The notes under the pieces: generated by a model | What the model was told of the DNA's origin: nothing | Databases searched by the model: none | The model's input: the letters and a program-made list of their open reading frames with translations, nothing else | NCBI GenBank assembly: GCA_017936285.1 | Contig: JAGBFU010000064.1 | Span: forward strand, 21,830-85,829 | DNA from: Marinifilaceae bacterium | GTDB taxonomy: Bacteria > Bacteroidota > Bacteroidia > Bacteroidales > Marinifilaceae | Length of the DNA: 64,000 nt | Reading direction: 5' to 3' | In this document: in pieces, positions 17,759 through 26,701 of the stretch | Position numbering within the stretch: the stretch's first letter is position 1 | Layout of the letters: the number at the start of each line of letters is the position of its first letter | Translations under genes and position numbers: made by a program

Positions 17759-19318
17759 ATGAAGAAGTTATTGTGTGCCATTTTCATGGCAACGTTTTTT
17801 TCTGCGAATATCTTTGGAGCGATCTCTACTTCAACACTCCAGGATAGTATTAATGGAACAATCCCTCCTGAGGAGGAGATTCCGGTAGAGCTTTTGGCAA
17901 GACTTGATTATCTCTATACCAATTGGTTGAATGAGATGGACGAGAAACCGGATTTTGTTGATAGCAGTTATATACGAAATATTGATCCTGCTATTTTGAA
18001 TATGAGTGACTCAATGTATATTGAGCGTCTTGATGCTTTGCGTTCTGCTGTGCCTCTGTCGTTCAATGATATTGTAAAGTCGCATATCAAATTGTATGTG
18101 GAGAAGCGCCGTTTGCAGGTGGCAAATATGCTTGGACTGGCTGAGTACTACTTCCCAATGATTGAGCAGGAGCTCGAGGCTTTGTGTCTGCCTCACGAGT
18201 TGAAGTATATGACCATTATTGAGAGTGCTTTGAATCCACGTGCCTATTCACGTGCAGGCGCATCCGGTTTATGGCAGTTTATCCTTTCAACCGGAAAGAA
18301 CTATAAGTTGCAGATTGATTCATATATCGATGAGCGCAGAGATCCGGCAAAAGCATCAAAGGCTGCAGCTAAGTTTCTGAGTGATCTATATGCCATTTAT
18401 GAGGATTGGACTCTTGTTATTGCTGCATATAACTGTGGACCTGGTAATGTAAACAAGGCTATCAGACGTGCAGGTGGAGTAAAGGATTACTGGGATATAT
18501 ACTACTATCTGCCAAAGGAGACTCGTGGATATGTGCCTGCATTTATCGCTGCAACATATGTCTTTAACTACTATGAGGATTATGGTATCAAGCCTATCGA
18601 GAGTAATATGCCCAGAATGTGCGATACTCTTATGATTAATGATTTGTTAAGTCTGAAGCAGGTGGCTGCTATAATGGATATCTCAGAGGAGCAGTTACGT
18701 GATTTGAATCCGCAGTATAAGGTGGATGTGATTCCTGCCGGAGCAGGAAAGGGTTATGCTTTGAGATTGCCATACTCTAAGGTGGGCGATTTTATAGATA
18801 ATCAAGATACCATTTTTGCACATGAACGTTCCAAGTATTTCAATGACTCATATAAGTCGGCCAATCCATATAGCAGAATTAAGGTTTCTGGAGGCCCGGG
18901 AAATACTGCAGGAAAGACAAAGCTGATATACACCGTAAAATCGGGAGATGTGCCTGGGGCTATTGCCCGCCGTTACGGAGTTACAACTGCTGATTTGAGG
19001 TATTGGAACAATTTGAACAGAAGATTGACTATTCGTGTCGGTCAGAAACTTTCAATCTATGTACCATCGTCCAAGGCTGCCCAATATTCAGGCTCCGCCA
19101 AAGTTGTTGGTTCTGTGAGTAACAATGTAGAGGCGCCGCAGGTCTCTGATGTGGATGCTTCAGGTTTTGCAACATATACAGTCAGACGTGGAGATAATCT
19201 ATGGGATATTGCACGTAAATTCCCGGGAGTTACCGTGTCGGATATTCAGAAGTGGAATAATCTGAAGAGTTCGTCAAAATTGGCCATTGGACAGAAGTTG
19301 AAGATAAAACTCAAATAA
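17759..19318 (+). CDS. Membrane-bound lytic murein transglycosylase with two LysM domains
   Basis: 519 residues. The signal peptide (residues 1-20) is followed by an SLT domain: IIESALNPRAYSRAGASGLWQF with the catalytic Glu in ESAL, and IAAYNCGPGNVNKAIRRAGG. Two LysM peptidoglycan-binding modules lie at the C-terminus (LIYTVKSGDVPGAIARRYG and ATYTVRRGDNLWDIARKFP). The layout is MltD-like. It cleaves glycan strands to 1,6-anhydro muropeptides in the periplasm. It follows DUF5683 by 31 bp and is probably in the parAB transcription unit. Confidence 0.92.
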   Translation: MKKLLCAIFMATFFSANIFGAISTSTLQDSINGTIPPEEEIPVELLARLDYLYTNWLNEMDEKPDFVDSSYIRNIDPAILNMSDSMYIERLDALRSAVPLSFNDIVKSHIKLYVEKRRLQVANMLGLAEYYFPMIEQELEALCLPHELKYMTIIESALNPRAYSRAGASGLWQFILSTGKNYKLQIDSYIDERRDPAKASKAAAKFLSDLYAIYEDWTLVIAAYNCGPGNVNKAIRRAGGVKDYWDIYYYLPKETRGYVPAFIAATYVFNYYEDYGIKPIESNMPRMCDTLMINDLLSLKQVAAIMDISEEQLRDLNPQYKVDVIPAGAGKGYALRLPYSKVGDFIDNQDTIFAHERSKYFNDSYKSANPYSRIKVSGGPGNTAGKTKLIYTVKSGDVPGAIARRYGVTTADLRYWNNLNRRLTIRVGQKLSIYVPSSKAAQYSGSAKVVGSVSNNVEAPQVSDVDASGFATYTVRRGDNLWDIARKFPGVTVSDIQKWNNLKSSSKLAIGQKLKIKLK

Positions 19319-19345
19319 AAGTTCCAAGCGATAAAATATATAATT

Positions 19346-21010
19346 ATGGAGTGGTTTCATGATTTGCTTTTTAAAGAGGGTGTTGCACATGCTATTGCAA
19401 TTTTAGGATTGACGATTGCAGTGGGCAAGGTGCTTGGAAGGGTTAAGATTGCAGGGATCTCTTTTGGTGTGACATGGATCCTTTTTATAGGTTTGCTGCT
19501 TAGCCATTTCGGATTGAGAATAGAGACATCTACATTGAAGTTTATGCAGGAGTTCGGTTTGATACTCTTTATCTTCTCAATCGGTTTACAGGTTGGACCG
19601 GGTTTCTTCTCATCATTTAAGAAGGGTGGTGTAACATTGAATATGCTGGCCTCGCTCGTGGTATTGCTGGGCGTGGCAATAACTGTGATACTCTATTTTA
19701 CCACAGGTTTGCCTATTACAACCATGGTGGGTATTTTGTCAGGTGCTGTAACCAATACACCGGGAATGGGTGCTGCACAGCAGGCATATTCGGATATGAC
19801 AGGTGCCTCTGCCCCCGATATTGCAATGGGTTATGCCGTTGCATATCCTTTAGGTGTTGTAGGAATTATTCTATCTATAATCCTGGTTAGAGCTATTTTC
19901 AGAATCTCATTGAGCGAGGAGCGCGAGGATCAGAGAAATAAGAACCGCGATAAGGAGAGCGAGGCTGTTTCTGTTGCTCTTGTAGTTAAGAATCCGGGTG
20001 TTTTTGGTAAGGATATCAGGAGTGTAGAGAGTTATGTAGGCAAGAATTTTGTTATATCAAGGGTTTTCCACGAGGATCATGTGACTATGGCAAATTCCAA
20101 AACCGTCCTTGAAGAGGGGGATAGATTGCTGGTAGTGGCCTCGCCCAAGGATATCGATGCTATCAGAGCCTTTATTGGCGAAGAGGTGCAGATGCGACGT
20201 GACGACTGGAATGACAGCAATGTAAAACTTGTTGCCAAGAAGATTATTGTTACCAAGTCATCGTTGAACGGTAAGACGCTTGCTCATCTGAATCTTCGTG
20301 CAAGTTGCGGAGTTACAGTTACCAGAGTGGAGCGTGCCGGTTTGGAACTTGTTGCTCACCCCAGTTTGTCGCTGCAGGTTGGTGACCGTGTATTGGTTGT
20401 AGGAACTGCCACAAGTGTCGAGAATGCCACAAAGTTGATTGGTAACTCTATGACTCAACTACGTGAACCTCATTTGAGCCCGATATTCTTTGGAATCTTC
20501 TTTGGAATTCTTTTGGGATCTATTCCGTTCCATTTCCCCGGAATTCCGCAGCCGGTTAAATTGGGACTGGCAGGCGGACCTTTGATTATCGCTATTCTGC
20601 TTGGACGTTTTGGTCACCATTTAAAGATGGTTACATATACGACTGTCAGTGCCAATCTGATGTTGCGTGAGATGGGAATATCTATATTCCTTGCGTGTGT
20701 AGGTATTGGGGCCGGTGACGGATTTGTCGACACTATTGCCAATGGTGGATATCTGTGGATTGGTTATGGTGTTTTGATAACAGTATTGCCACTATTGATT
20801 GTTGGTTTTATTGGCAGAGTATTCTTTAAAATAAACTATTTCACCTTAATGGGACTAATGTCCGGAAGTATGACAGATCCCCCTGCACTTGCATATTCCA
20901 ATTCAATTGCAGGAAATGATTTGCCGGCAGTGAGCTATGCAACCGTATATCCATTGACTATGTTTTTGCGTGTTGTATCGGCCCAGCTTCTGGTTCTGTT
21001 TCTGATGTAA
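19346..21010 (+). CDS. AspT/YidE-type transporter with two TrkA-C domains
   Basis: 554 residues. There are two membrane halves of five to six segments each, separated by two TrkA-C (RCK_C) domains at about residues 210-365 (KNPGVFGKDIRSVES and KIIVTKSSLNGKTLAHLNLR). Each half carries an AspT-type signature: GAVTNTPGMGAAQQ and GSMTDPPALAYSN. The substrate is unknown; family members exchange amino acids or dicarboxylates. The gene lies 27 bp after the transglycosylase and is nearly continuous with the NlpC/P60-like gene. Confidence 0.87.
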   Translation: MEWFHDLLFKEGVAHAIAILGLTIAVGKVLGRVKIAGISFGVTWILFIGLLLSHFGLRIETSTLKFMQEFGLILFIFSIGLQVGPGFFSSFKKGGVTLNMLASLVVLLGVAITVILYFTTGLPITTMVGILSGAVTNTPGMGAAQQAYSDMTGASAPDIAMGYAVAYPLGVVGIILSIILVRAIFRISLSEEREDQRNKNRDKESEAVSVALVVKNPGVFGKDIRSVESYVGKNFVISRVFHEDHVTMANSKTVLEEGDRLLVVASPKDIDAIRAFIGEEVQMRRDDWNDSNVKLVAKKIIVTKSSLNGKTLAHLNLRASCGVTVTRVERAGLELVAHPSLSLQVGDRVLVVGTATSVENATKLIGNSMTQLREPHLSPIFFGIFFGILLGSIPFHFPGIPQPVKLGLAGGPLIIAILLGRFGHHLKMVTYTTVSANLMLREMGISIFLACVGIGAGDGFVDTIANGGYLWIGYGVLITVLPLLIVGFIGRVFFKINYFTLMGLMSGSMTDPPALAYSNSIAGNDLPAVSYATVYPLTMFLRVVSAQLLVLFLM

Positions 21011-21023
21011 ATTGAGCAAAACG

Positions 21024-21812
21024 ATGGCACACTACATTGTTAATTCCGATTCTCTTCCCGTAAGAGCAAACCGTGCTTTAAAGAGCAGACGGTTATATGA
21101 GTATCTTTTTGGCGAGGTTGTCAATGTGACTGAAGTTATTGATGATTGGGCAAAAGTGGAGTTAAACAATGGCGAGGTGTGTGGTTGGGTTCCGATTGAT
21201 TCGGTTGCAGAACTAAACGAGCAGCAATATGCGGAGTATATGGGAATGGTTCAGATGAAAGTAGAGGGGACAGGTCTGCTTGTTAAGGCGCTTGATAGTT
21301 ATGATACACTTCTTTTACCACCATGTTCCGTATTGCCGATGTATAATTTTATGACCGAAACATTTGTTTTGGGAAATGTTGAGTACCAGATTCTATCGCC
21401 GATGTACTGGAATATGAATCTTGTCAGTAAGCGTGAAAGAATTTATCGCACGGCAATGTGCTATCTGAATGCTCCTTTTATACGTAATGGAAGAACCAAT
21501 GGTGGAATAGATGATATTAATCTTGTATGCAATGCTCTTGGGGTTGTATTTAATTCAATTCCGCATACCATTGACGAAATAACAAAGTTTGGTTACAGGT
21601 TGTCCTTTATTGAGGAGGCAACATTAGGAGATATACTTCTCTTTTCTGATGCTTCGGGCGAAGTTTCCCATTGCGGCATTTATATGGGTAATGGACGAGT
21701 GTTGCACGCTTCTGGCAAGGTGAAGATTGATAAGGTGGACCATCAGGGAATATATAATCCAACACTGCGAAGATATTCGTTTCAGTTGGCAGGAATCATT
21801 GCCATAGAGTAG
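21024..21812 (+). CDS. SH3-NlpC/P60 (C40) family protein lacking the catalytic cysteine
   Basis: 262 residues. N-terminal SH3-like region (LPVRANRALKSRRLYEYL, then AKVELNNGEVCGWVPID) and a C-terminal NlpC/P60 fold with LGDILLFSD and SHCGIYMGNGRVLHASG, including the catalytic His. Where active enzymes have the D-C-S-G motif with the nucleophile, this protein reads GGIDDINLVC, so Asp replaces Cys. It is therefore probably an inactive peptidoglycan-binding pseudoenzyme, although a cysteine five residues later remains. Sequence and length are otherwise well kept, which argues against simple decay. ATG at 21024 is preferred over TTG at 21012. Confidence 0.85.
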   Translation: MAHYIVNSDSLPVRANRALKSRRLYEYLFGEVVNVTEVIDDWAKVELNNGEVCGWVPIDSVAELNEQQYAEYMGMVQMKVEGTGLLVKALDSYDTLLLPPCSVLPMYNFMTETFVLGNVEYQILSPMYWNMNLVSKRERIYRTAMCYLNAPFIRNGRTNGGIDDINLVCNALGVVFNSIPHTIDEITKFGYRLSFIEEATLGDILLFSDASGEVSHCGIYMGNGRVLHASGKVKIDKVDHQGIYNPTLRRYSFQLAGIIAIE

Positions 21813-21822
21813 GAGATAAAAC

Positions 21823-21857
21823 AAGGGGGTGCCTAACAATGTTGGACGCCCCCTTTT
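21823..21857. terminator. Bidirectional terminator between NlpC/P60-like gene and tpiA
   Basis: Stem AAGGGGGTG / CGCCCCCTT followed by T-rich sequence on both strands. It serves two convergent genes. Confidence 0.85.
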
Positions 21858-21898
21858 ACATCTATAATGATTACTCTTAAACCATTATCCAATTCGGA

Positions 21899-22660
21899 TT
21901 AGTGGTTGTTGCGAGCTGTGATGATAGTCATGAAGTCATCAGCCTTCAATGAAGCTCCACCAATCAAACCTCCGTCAACGTTAGGCATTGAGAACAACTC
22001 GTCAGCGTTCTTAGCGTTGCAGCTACCACCATAAAGGATAGTTGTGTCGTCAGCTACCTGCTCGCCATACTTCTCAGCAACTACGCTACGGATGAACTTG
22101 TGCATCTCCTCAGCCTGCTCAGATGTAGCAGTCTTACCTGTACCGATAGCCCATACCGGCTCATAAGCCAAAACGATGTGTCCGAACTGCTCAGCTGTAA
22201 GGTTGAACAATCCCTCAACAATATCTTTCTTAACAACGTCGAAGTGCTTTCCTGCCTCGCGCTCCTCTAAAACCTCGCCAATACAGAAGATTACATCCAA
22301 CTCGTTCTCAAGAGCCAAAGCTACCTTCTTAACAAGAATCTCGTTGGTCTCGCCATAGTATGCACGACGCTCAGAGTGTCCCAAAATAACATATTTACAA
22401 CCGGTTGATTTAACCATTGCGGCTGATACCTCTCCAGTGTATGCACCCTTAGCCTCTGCAGCGCAGTTCTCAGCAGCAACCTCAATGTCGGTAGCCAATC
22501 TGTTAACATCTGCAAGGTGGATGAATGGAGTTCCTACAATTACCTTAACTCCGGCTGGAGCAGCAGCCTTTACCTTCTCGTTTACCTCCTTAGCCAACTC
22601 GATACCCTCTGCCAAGGTTGTGTTCATTTTCCAGTTTCCTGCAACAATTTTCTTTCTCAT
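21899..22660 (-). CDS. tpiA: Triosephosphate isomerase
   Basis: 253 residues. It has AGNWKMN at the N-terminus, ILGHSERR (catalytic His), [15 protein letters not shown] (catalytic Glu) and the phosphate-binding LYGGSC and GLIGGASL. It interconverts dihydroxyacetone phosphate and glyceraldehyde 3-phosphate. It is the last gene of a DUF1599-BT_3928-tpiA unit, and its codon bias resembles that of gapA, consistent with high expression. Confidence 0.98.
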   Translation of the reverse strand: MRKKIVAGNWKMNTTLAEGIELAKEVNEKVKAAAPAGVKVIVGTPFIHLADVNRLATDIEVAAENCAAEAKGAYTGEVSAAMVKSTGCKYVILGHSERRAYYGETNEILVKKVALALENELDVIFCIGEVLEEREAGKHFDVVKKDIVEGLFNLTAEQFGHIVLAYEPVWAIGTGKTATSEQAEEMHKFIRSVVAEKYGEQVADDTTILYGGSCNAKNADELFSMPNVDGGLIGGASLKADDFMTIITARNNH

Positions 22661-22688
22661 GTTGTATTTAAATTAAAGTTAATAAAAT

Positions 22689-23687
22689 CTATCCTCTTTT
22701 TGCCACAGCTGTACCGAGTAGTAGTACAAGCAAGGCAACTGTGACGATCAATGTGTAGTTTTTTGCTTTACTCTGTTGTATAGCGCACTCAACAACTCCT
22801 TTTTCTTTTAGTTTTTCGAGCGAGGGCATACTATTGTAACTCCACTTTCCGATTATCACACCATCGGTAATTGCAACCAATCCCGCCTTTGGGCGCATCA
22901 AATTTTTTAGCCCCATCTCGTCGGCAAGGTTGAATTCGTATGGCATATTGCCACTGCGCATATACTCAATTTGACTCTGCAGGTTGCTTGACGTGTATGC
23001 GTAAAACTCCAAACCTCGCTCGTTGCAATACATAAAGAGTTTGTTGAACTCGTTCTGTATTTCGGGAGTCACTTTGTCCAAATTTGGAATAACCTGAATA
23101 AGGGCAGTGCCGGTCATCTCCTTGTGGAGAATTGGCTCTATTTTTGCACCCTTGGCATATTGGGACATCTCAATAAGTGGTTGGTTTTCATAGCAATCCA
23201 TTCCTACTTTGCACCCAAGAATAATGAGGAACATAAATACCACATCGCGTTTAAATGACTCCTTTGTTGCTTTTAAACGCTCGCGAATAAGAAACAAATA
23301 GGTGGCAGGAATCATAAGAATGATGTTCTTAAAGAATGTCTGCCAGTTTGTCAATGTTATTGCTGAACCAAAACAGCCACAATCTTCTACCTTGTCTGTA
23401 ACTGCAATAGCAAATGTCAAGCCTGTAAAGAGGAACATAATTGCGAATGCAAGAGTTGCTCCACGTTTGGCTTTGTAATTCAGCCATAGCGATAATCCTG
23501 TGGTAAGTTCCAGCAGAATAACCAATGCGGTGGCGTATATAGCAAGATTGGCCCATGAGTCCAATCCAAATGCGTACAGGTATTCTGATATACTATAGGC
23601 AAAGCCTTGGGGATCTACACATTTGGTAAAACCCGAAAATAGGAATGTTGCTCCTAAAATAAATCTTGAAATACCTGCCAACAACAT
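22689..23687 (-). CDS. BT_3928-family membrane protein (DoxX/MauE-like)
   Basis: 332 residues. The N-terminal ~150 residues form four membrane segments like DoxX/MauE proteins (FILGATFLFSGFTKCVDPQG, and a VEDCGCFG motif between segments 3 and 4). A soluble periplasmic-looking domain with little sequence recognition follows, and a final hydrophobic helix is at ~310-328. MauE-type proteins are tied to redox or disulfide chemistry; the function here is unknown. It directly abuts the DUF1599 gene (stop/start adjacent) and precedes tpiA, a gene order common in Bacteroidales. Confidence 0.82.
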   Translation of the reverse strand: MLLAGISRFILGATFLFSGFTKCVDPQGFAYSISEYLYAFGLDSWANLAIYATALVILLELTTGLSLWLNYKAKRGATLAFAIMFLFTGLTFAIAVTDKVEDCGCFGSAITLTNWQTFFKNIILMIPATYLFLIRERLKATKESFKRDVVFMFLIILGCKVGMDCYENQPLIEMSQYAKGAKIEPILHKEMTGTALIQVIPNLDKVTPEIQNEFNKLFMYCNERGLEFYAYTSSNLQSQIEYMRSGNMPYEFNLADEMGLKNLMRPKAGLVAITDGVIIGKWSYNSMPSLEKLKEKGVVECAIQQSKAKNYTLIVTVALLVLLLGTAVAKRG

Positions 23688-24236
23688 TTATGTCTCAATA
23701 ACTAATCTGATTAGGGCAAAAACAGAGTAGTTGATCATATCGAAGTAGTTTGCATCAATCCCCTCGGAAATAAGTGTTGCTCCGTTATGATCCTCGATCT
23801 CCTTTGTTCTATTTATCTTCATAAGAATCAGGTCTGTATATGAGCTTACACGCATACTGCGCCATGCCTCGTCGTAGTCATGATTCTTGTCAAGCATTAA
23901 CTTTTTGGCAAGATTGAAGTAGTGCAGGTATCGCTCCCGTACCAGTGCTCGGTTTTCATTGGCATTCTCGGTATTTGCAACTCCCAATTCAAGCTGAATC
24001 AACCCCATTATGGCATAATTGATGATACCTATAAACTCGGGAACAACTCCCTCATTAACCTTTGATACACCTTTACACTCAATGCTTCTGATGCGGTTTG
24101 CCTTAATGAAGATCTGGTCAGTAATCGATGTTGTTCGCATAATTCTCCATGCTGTGCCGTAATCCTCCATCTTCTTCAGGAAAATTTCGCTACACAATGT
24201 GATAACCTGATCGAATTGTTGAGCTGTATCTGCCAT
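23688..24236 (-). CDS. DUF1599 protein with internal duplication
   Basis: 182 residues from the ATG at 24236; an in-frame extension to 24296 runs into the promoter and folP leader and is rejected. Two tandem copies of one ~85-residue unit are visible: DYGTAWRIMRTTSITDQIFIK and DYDEAWRSMRVSSYTDLILMK, each followed by K-x-N-R-x-x-x-I-E and then an IINY or MINY helix. The fold is probably all-helical. Function is unknown; the position between folP and tpiA is conserved in Bacteroidales. Confidence 0.85.
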   Translation of the reverse strand: MADTAQQFDQVITLCSEIFLKKMEDYGTAWRIMRTTSITDQIFIKANRIRSIECKGVSKVNEGVVPEFIGIINYAIMGLIQLELGVANTENANENRALVRERYLHYFNLAKKLMLDKNHDYDEAWRSMRVSSYTDLILMKINRTKEIEDHNGATLISEGIDANYFDMINYSVFALIRLVIET

Positions 24237-24295
24237 ATTTTTTCTATTTTTGCGATGTAATCTGCAATAATTTCGGTTTAATCCGTTTTGCGCCA

Positions 24296-24303
24296 CAAAA
24301 TTA
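24296..24303 (-). promoter_or_regulatory. -7 box for DUF1599-BT_3928-tpiA operon
   Basis: Minus-strand TAATTTTG 60 bp before the DUF1599 start. No TTG at the ideal distance is seen. Confidence 0.4.
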
Positions 24304-24323
24304 CAAAAAAATGGTTTAAAATT

Positions 24324-25163
24324 ATGGTTAATTGTATTGAAATAGACGGCAAAAAGATTGATTTTTCCAATAAAGTTGTAATGGGGATATTAAATGTCAC
24401 CCCCGACTCCTTTTTCGATGGAGGATGTTACAGTTCTGAAGTTGCGTTGCGCAATAGAATTGATCAGATTTTGGGCGAGGGTGCAGATATTATTGATTTA
24501 GGTGCTTACTCAACACGTCCCGGAGCACCGGATGTCTCGGTCGATGAGGAGTTGAAACGATTGGATGTTGCCATGGAACTTATTCGCCGATACCATCCTG
24601 ATGCAATTGTCTCGATTGATACATTTCGGTCGTCAGTTGCAAGTGCAATTAATCGTTGTTTTGGTCCGGTTATAGTAAATGATATATCGGGAGGAACAAT
24701 GGATCCGGATATGTTTGATTTTGTTGCAGAGAGTGGGTTACCATACATTATGATGCATATTCAGGGAACTCCTGAAACAATGCAGGATAATCCTGAATAT
24801 GACGATGTTACGTTGCAGGTTAAGGCGTTCTTTCAACAAAGAGTATCAATGCTTGCTGAACGAGGTTTCTCGAATTTGATTCTTGACCCGGGATTTGGGT
24901 TCGGTAAGAGAATTGAACACAATTATAAACTTCTGAACGAGATGGATTCATTGATTGATCTGGGATTCCCAATTTTAGTTGGAGTGTCAAGAAAATCAAT
25001 GATTTATAAGGTTATTGGTGGTGCTCCTGCTGATGCTTTAAATGGTACGACTGTTTTGAATACCATTGCTTTGCTCCGTGGTGCTTCAATTTTGAGAGTG
25101 CATGATGTCAGACAGGCTGTTGAGACGGTGAGGTTGGTTAAGGAATTAGTAATTAGGAATTAG
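24324..25163 (+). CDS. folP: Dihydropteroate synthase
   Basis: 279 residues from the ATG at 24324. It has MGILNVTPDSFFDGG, GADIIDLGAYSTRPGA, VNDISGG, LDPGFGFGKRIEHN and GVSRKSMI, so all pterin and pABA binding motifs are intact. It makes dihydropteroate in folate synthesis. The last codons (VIRN and the TAG stop) are written by an 8-bp tandem repeat (TAGGAATT) that continues downstream, so a repeat insertion has replaced the original 3' end. Confidence 0.96.
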   Translation: MVNCIEIDGKKIDFSNKVVMGILNVTPDSFFDGGCYSSEVALRNRIDQILGEGADIIDLGAYSTRPGAPDVSVDEELKRLDVAMELIRRYHPDAIVSIDTFRSSVASAINRCFGPVIVNDISGGTMDPDMFDFVAESGLPYIMMHIQGTPETMQDNPEYDDVTLQVKAFFQQRVSMLAERGFSNLILDPGFGFGKRIEHNYKLLNEMDSLIDLGFPILVGVSRKSMIYKVIGGAPADALNGTTVLNTIALLRGASILRVHDVRQAVETVRLVKELVIRN

Positions 25164-25530
25164 GAATTAGGAAAAATCGTTCAAGGTGAGTGCAGAAGCC
25201 AAGTTTACTTGGATTATGCCGCACCGCAGCCGATTTTGCGGAAACACTTTGTGTTTGCGAATTAGGAAAAATCGTGCAAGGTGAGTGCAGAAGCCAAATT
25301 TATTTGGATTATGCCGAACCGCAGCCGATTTTGCGTCATTGCGCAGCAATGGCGAACATTAGTGCAAGCCGAACGCAGAAGGCAAACTTGTTTGCATTAT
25401 GCCGAACCGACGCTGCGGAGCGAATGCAGAAACCAAGTTTACTTGGGTTATGCTGAGCCGCGAGGAGTAGAAGCACACGAAGTGTGGTTAACCACAGCCG
25501 ATTTTGCGGAAACACTTTGTGTTTGCGGAG
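25149..25530. repeat. Mosaic hairpin repeat block A
   Basis: This fills the folP-nitroreductase gap. It begins with TAGGAATT tandem units (25149-25172), then carries short hairpins in a recurring frame GCAGAR-[stem-tt-stem]-TTATG: CCAAGT/ACTTGG (25199-25212), CCAAAT/ATTTGG (25294-25307), GCAAAC/GTTTGC (25382-25395) and CCAAGT/ACTTGG (25433-25446). Other hairpins are AAACAC/GTGTTT (25242-25256, 25510-25524), CATTGC/GCAATG (25337-25351) and CACAC/GTGTG (25474-25486). Positions 25396-25493 match 44311-44408 at 97 of 98 bases. No credible gene lies here. Confidence 0.88.
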
Positions 25531-25604
25531 TCTCTTGTGCTGAGATGGGGTTACATATTGGCGAGTGTAGTGAGTAACAAATTATAAATAAAACGAATAA
25601 AATT

Positions 25605-26213
25605 ATGAGACAGGTATTTACAGGTTTTGTGACTGTGGTGATTCTTGTTGCTGCGGTTGCATGTAGTGGAAATGGAGTATCAAAGAGTGTTAAGGTGAAC
25701 GAAGCGTATGATAATATCATGACGCGTACAAGTATTCGAAGTTACACCTCGCAAACAATCTCAAAAGATACAATTACGCTGTTACTGAAAGCAGGAATGG
25801 CCTCGCCTACTGCAGTAAACAAGCAACCATGGAAATTTGTGGCAATAACCGATAGAGTTATGTTGGATTCTATAGCCAAAGCGTTCCCCTATGCCAGATT
25901 TGCTAAGCAAGCTCCATTGATTATCGTACCTTGTGGTGATAATATGAACATGCTTCCAGGTGATATGGCACAACTTTGGATTCAGGATTTGTCGGCTGCT
26001 ACCGAAAATATTCTATTGGCTGCTAACTCTTTGGGTTTGGGTGCAGTTTGGTGTATGTGTTATCCTAATTATCAGTTGATTAATTCTCTACGAGATATAG
26101 CTCAACTACCGTCATCATTAACACCATTATGTTTGGTTGTCATCGGTCACCCGGCTCAAAATCCGGATCCTAAAAACAAATGGAAAGAGGAGAATGTCCT
26201 TTGGCGTGAGTAA
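25605..26213 (+). CDS. Nitroreductase-family lipoprotein
   Basis: 202 residues. A lipoprotein signal (VAAVACSG, Cys at ~22) is followed by a nitroreductase fold: RTSIRSYTSQTISKD with the FMN-binding Arg and Ser, MASPTAVNKQPWKFV, DLSAATENILLAANSLGLGAVWCM and CLVVIGHPAQNP. It reduces nitro compounds, flavins or quinones with NAD(P)H; the substrate is unknown, and a lipidated nitroreductase would face the periplasm. The last codons (CCTTTGGCGTGAGTAA) recur 1.7 kb downstream, marking an insertion point. Confidence 0.88.
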   Translation: MRQVFTGFVTVVILVAAVACSGNGVSKSVKVNEAYDNIMTRTSIRSYTSQTISKDTITLLLKAGMASPTAVNKQPWKFVAITDRVMLDSIAKAFPYARFAKQAPLIIVPCGDNMNMLPGDMAQLWIQDLSAATENILLAANSLGLGAVWCMCYPNYQLINSLRDIAQLPSSLTPLCLVVIGHPAQNPDPKNKWKEENVLWRE

Positions 26214-26216
26214 TGG
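26197..26216 (+). repeat. Left direct repeat of a 1.7 kb insertion
   Basis: TCCTTTGGCGTGAGTAATGG, covering the end and stop codon of the nitroreductase gene, occurs again at 27930-27949. After one mismatch GAA also matches. It is att-like, but no integrase is nearby. Confidence 0.85.
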
Positions 26217-26234
26217 AGAATCAGGGCGATTTGA

Positions 26235-26690
26235 AGTACTTCTGGAAATGCTTGGCTAAAAATATATCTTGGAACAAATGGTCCGCGAATATCTGCAAAT
26301 ACATCCTATATAAGATTCTACGATACAGATACCGATATATATCATACTTTATATGTATCAGCAGTTTATGAAACTTCTGATATGAATTTAAAGACGAATA
26401 TCACAAACTTACAATCGCCATTGAATAAAACATTACAATTACGACCTGTGAAGTATTCATTAACCAATTCATATCCAGAAAAAACAAATCAGGATATTGG
26501 CTTTATTGCCCAGGAATTAGAATAGATTATTCCAGAAGCTGTATCAAATGATGATAGCGGAAACAAACTGATTAATTATAGGGCAGTTATACCTGTGCTT
26601 GTTGGAGCGATTCAAGAAATATCTGCTAAAATAGAAGAATTGAATCTATTAGTTGAGAATTTACAAGATCAGGTTGAAAATAACAAATAA
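26235..26690 (+). pseudogene. Peptidase S74 (intramolecular chaperone) domain fragment with in-frame TAG
   Basis: One reading frame is open from 26235 to the TAA at 26688 except for a TAG at 26523. It reads LGTNGPRISANTSYIRFYD early, then LRPVKYSLTNSYPEK, DIGFIAQELE-stop-IIPEAVSND, INYRAVIPVLVGAIQEI and a C-terminal coiled coil. This is the self-cleaving chaperone tail of endosialidase/tail-fibre-type proteins. The 5' part and any start are missing. Homologues often have E or Q where the stop lies. It is a decayed fragment inside the AT-rich insertion; code reassignment in a phage ancestor is possible but unproven. Confidence 0.75.
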
Positions 26691-26701
26691 ACTTTATCAT
26701 T

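Noticed and set aside
25149..25530. CRISPR array
   Set aside because: Recurring short units are present, but repeat lengths and spacings are irregular, there are no unique spacers of constant size, and no cas genes are nearby.
25190..25577. Overlapping ORFs of 88-98 codons across repeat block A
   Set aside because: They are read through the hairpin modules in several frames, have repetitive composition, lack a sensible start and ribosome site, and move with the repeats, so they are by-products of the repeat sequence.
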